From Prionace glauca (taxonomy: Eukaryota > Chordata > Chondrichthyes > Carcharhiniformes > Carcharhinidae): 64,000 bases of DNA. Location: assembly GCA_037974335.1 (NCBI GenBank), contig CM075760.1:28534402-28598401 (forward strand), read 5' to 3'. Of the stretch, positions 63,263 to 64,000 are shown piece by piece. Positions within the stretch are counted from its first letter, which is position 1; each line of letters begins with the position of its first letter. The position numbers and the translations under genes are program-made. The notes beneath the pieces are model-generated. The model did no database searches. It was not told where the DNA came from and saw only the letters and a list, made by a program, of their open reading frames with translations.

Positions 63263-64000
63263 CAGTTTGTTTGTTCCATTCAACTAATCCCAGAGTGAAT
63301 TATTCCAATTCCCAATAACTGGCGTGAATTTTTTCCACCTTTGATTCTAAATGGGGCTTCCCATTCTCTCTGTTTCAGAAGACTGCGGAAACTTTACTGT
63401 CTAGTTAGACTCTCACATAATGGTGTAATTGAGATCAGAGACAGATGTTCATACAGTTGTTTCAGTTTGCGGAGGGTAACGCTCAGGATCTCCTGTTCTC
63501 AGGGACTTTGTTTTAAATGACAACAAATGGGATGAAATAAAATCTTCAAGAACAGAATCTTTGGATTGAATTGTCACCGTGCTGCCTGATTGTAAAAGGG
63601 TGAAGCAAGGGCTCACAAGTGTGCACATTTGTGTCAAATTGATTTTCAGATCAAAAATGAACCTATCACATTTCGATCTTATTTGGCCCCAAAAGTTTTT
63701 TTTTGTCTTTGTTCAAGTGTCTTTCCAAATAACTGTTACAACTCAGGAAAAAAATAAACTGAAAAAAGGTACCTCTTCAACCTTCTTAGACAATAGAGTT
63801 AAAGAGGGTGGACCCTCTCACGGCTGAAGTTGATTTCCAGGGAACCAAACATTTTCACACCTTTTCCAATTGTACAAATAAATTGTGATTCACTTTCAGG
63901 TTTACTTTCATTCAGTAATTAGAACATTTCACTTTTCTCGATAGAGGAACTGGCAGCATTTTAGATTCAATACCAATTGTTCACTTCTCTTGTAGCTGGT
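63263..64000. other. Unannotated right end
   Basis: No gene, RNA or repeat recognised. Confidence 0.45.

Noticed and set aside
1-64000. CRISPR arrays, bacterial operons, or LTR/virus-derived elements
   Set aside because: Nothing of this kind was recognised. The tandem arrays lack repeat-spacer structure, and all retroelements identified are LINEs or SINEs.

Overview
This window looks like elasmobranch (shark or ray) germline DNA carrying part of a T-cell receptor V-segment array, most likely TRA/TRD. The assignment rests on three things. First, there are V segments with leader exons, canonical Cys/Trp/Cys frameworks and recombination signal sequences (RSSs) with spacers of about 23 bp. Second, tRNA-headed SINEs that I recognise as the elasmobranch HE1 type occur repeatedly. 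Third, CR1 LINEs with short tandem tails are very abundant. No D, J or C segment is visible, so the class of receptor is inferred from V framework style.

Layout. 0-12 kb: repeats, four tRNA-like loci (three of them degraded), one two-exon GPR139-like receptor gene (3725-5299), then a long G-rich tract with a 30-bp minisatellite (8.05-9.08 kb) and a second G/A tandem array (10.06-10.85 kb). 12.6-23.7 kb: the first V cluster, with intact V segments at 12.8 kb (+), 16.3-16.7 kb (-, no leader intron) and 19.0-19.5 kb (-), a divergent V at 21.5-21.9 kb (+), plus fragments. 24.5-29.2 kb: four good tRNA genes (Arg-ACG, Gln-TTG, Asn-GTT and an intron-bearing Ile-TAT) with a CR1 LINE that keeps an open 555-residue reading frame between them. 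32.5-47.8 kb: the second V cluster, with intact V segments at 35.7 kb (+, no leader intron), 42.6-43.0 kb (-) and 45.4-45.8 kb (+), a V at 39.9-40.8 kb whose leader is out of frame by one base, and V pseudogenes at 32.6, 33.7 and 47.4 kb. 49.4-54.9 kb: a direct duplicate of 18.4-23.7 kb, including two V segments. 55-63 kb: a C2H2 zinc-finger region with one intact 12-finger exon (59195-60232), a broken paralogue and partial duplications.

How it works together. Each V segment is a leader exon plus V exon flanked by a 23-type RSS and would be joined by RAG recombinase to 12-RSS partners outside the window. V segments lie in both orientations, so some would rearrange by inversion and others by deletion. 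Short CTCF-like motifs recur just downstream of several RSSs. The LINE and SINE insertions that differ between the two 5.3-5.5 kb duplicates show that CR1 and HE1 were active after the duplication.

Most notable points: a pair of V segments in opposite orientation that have lost the leader intron but kept perfect-looking RSSs; the duplicated block with copy-specific SINE and LINE insertions; a tRNA cluster inside a V array; and shared CTCF-like sites. All percentages and ages are by eye. No alignment or database search was run.
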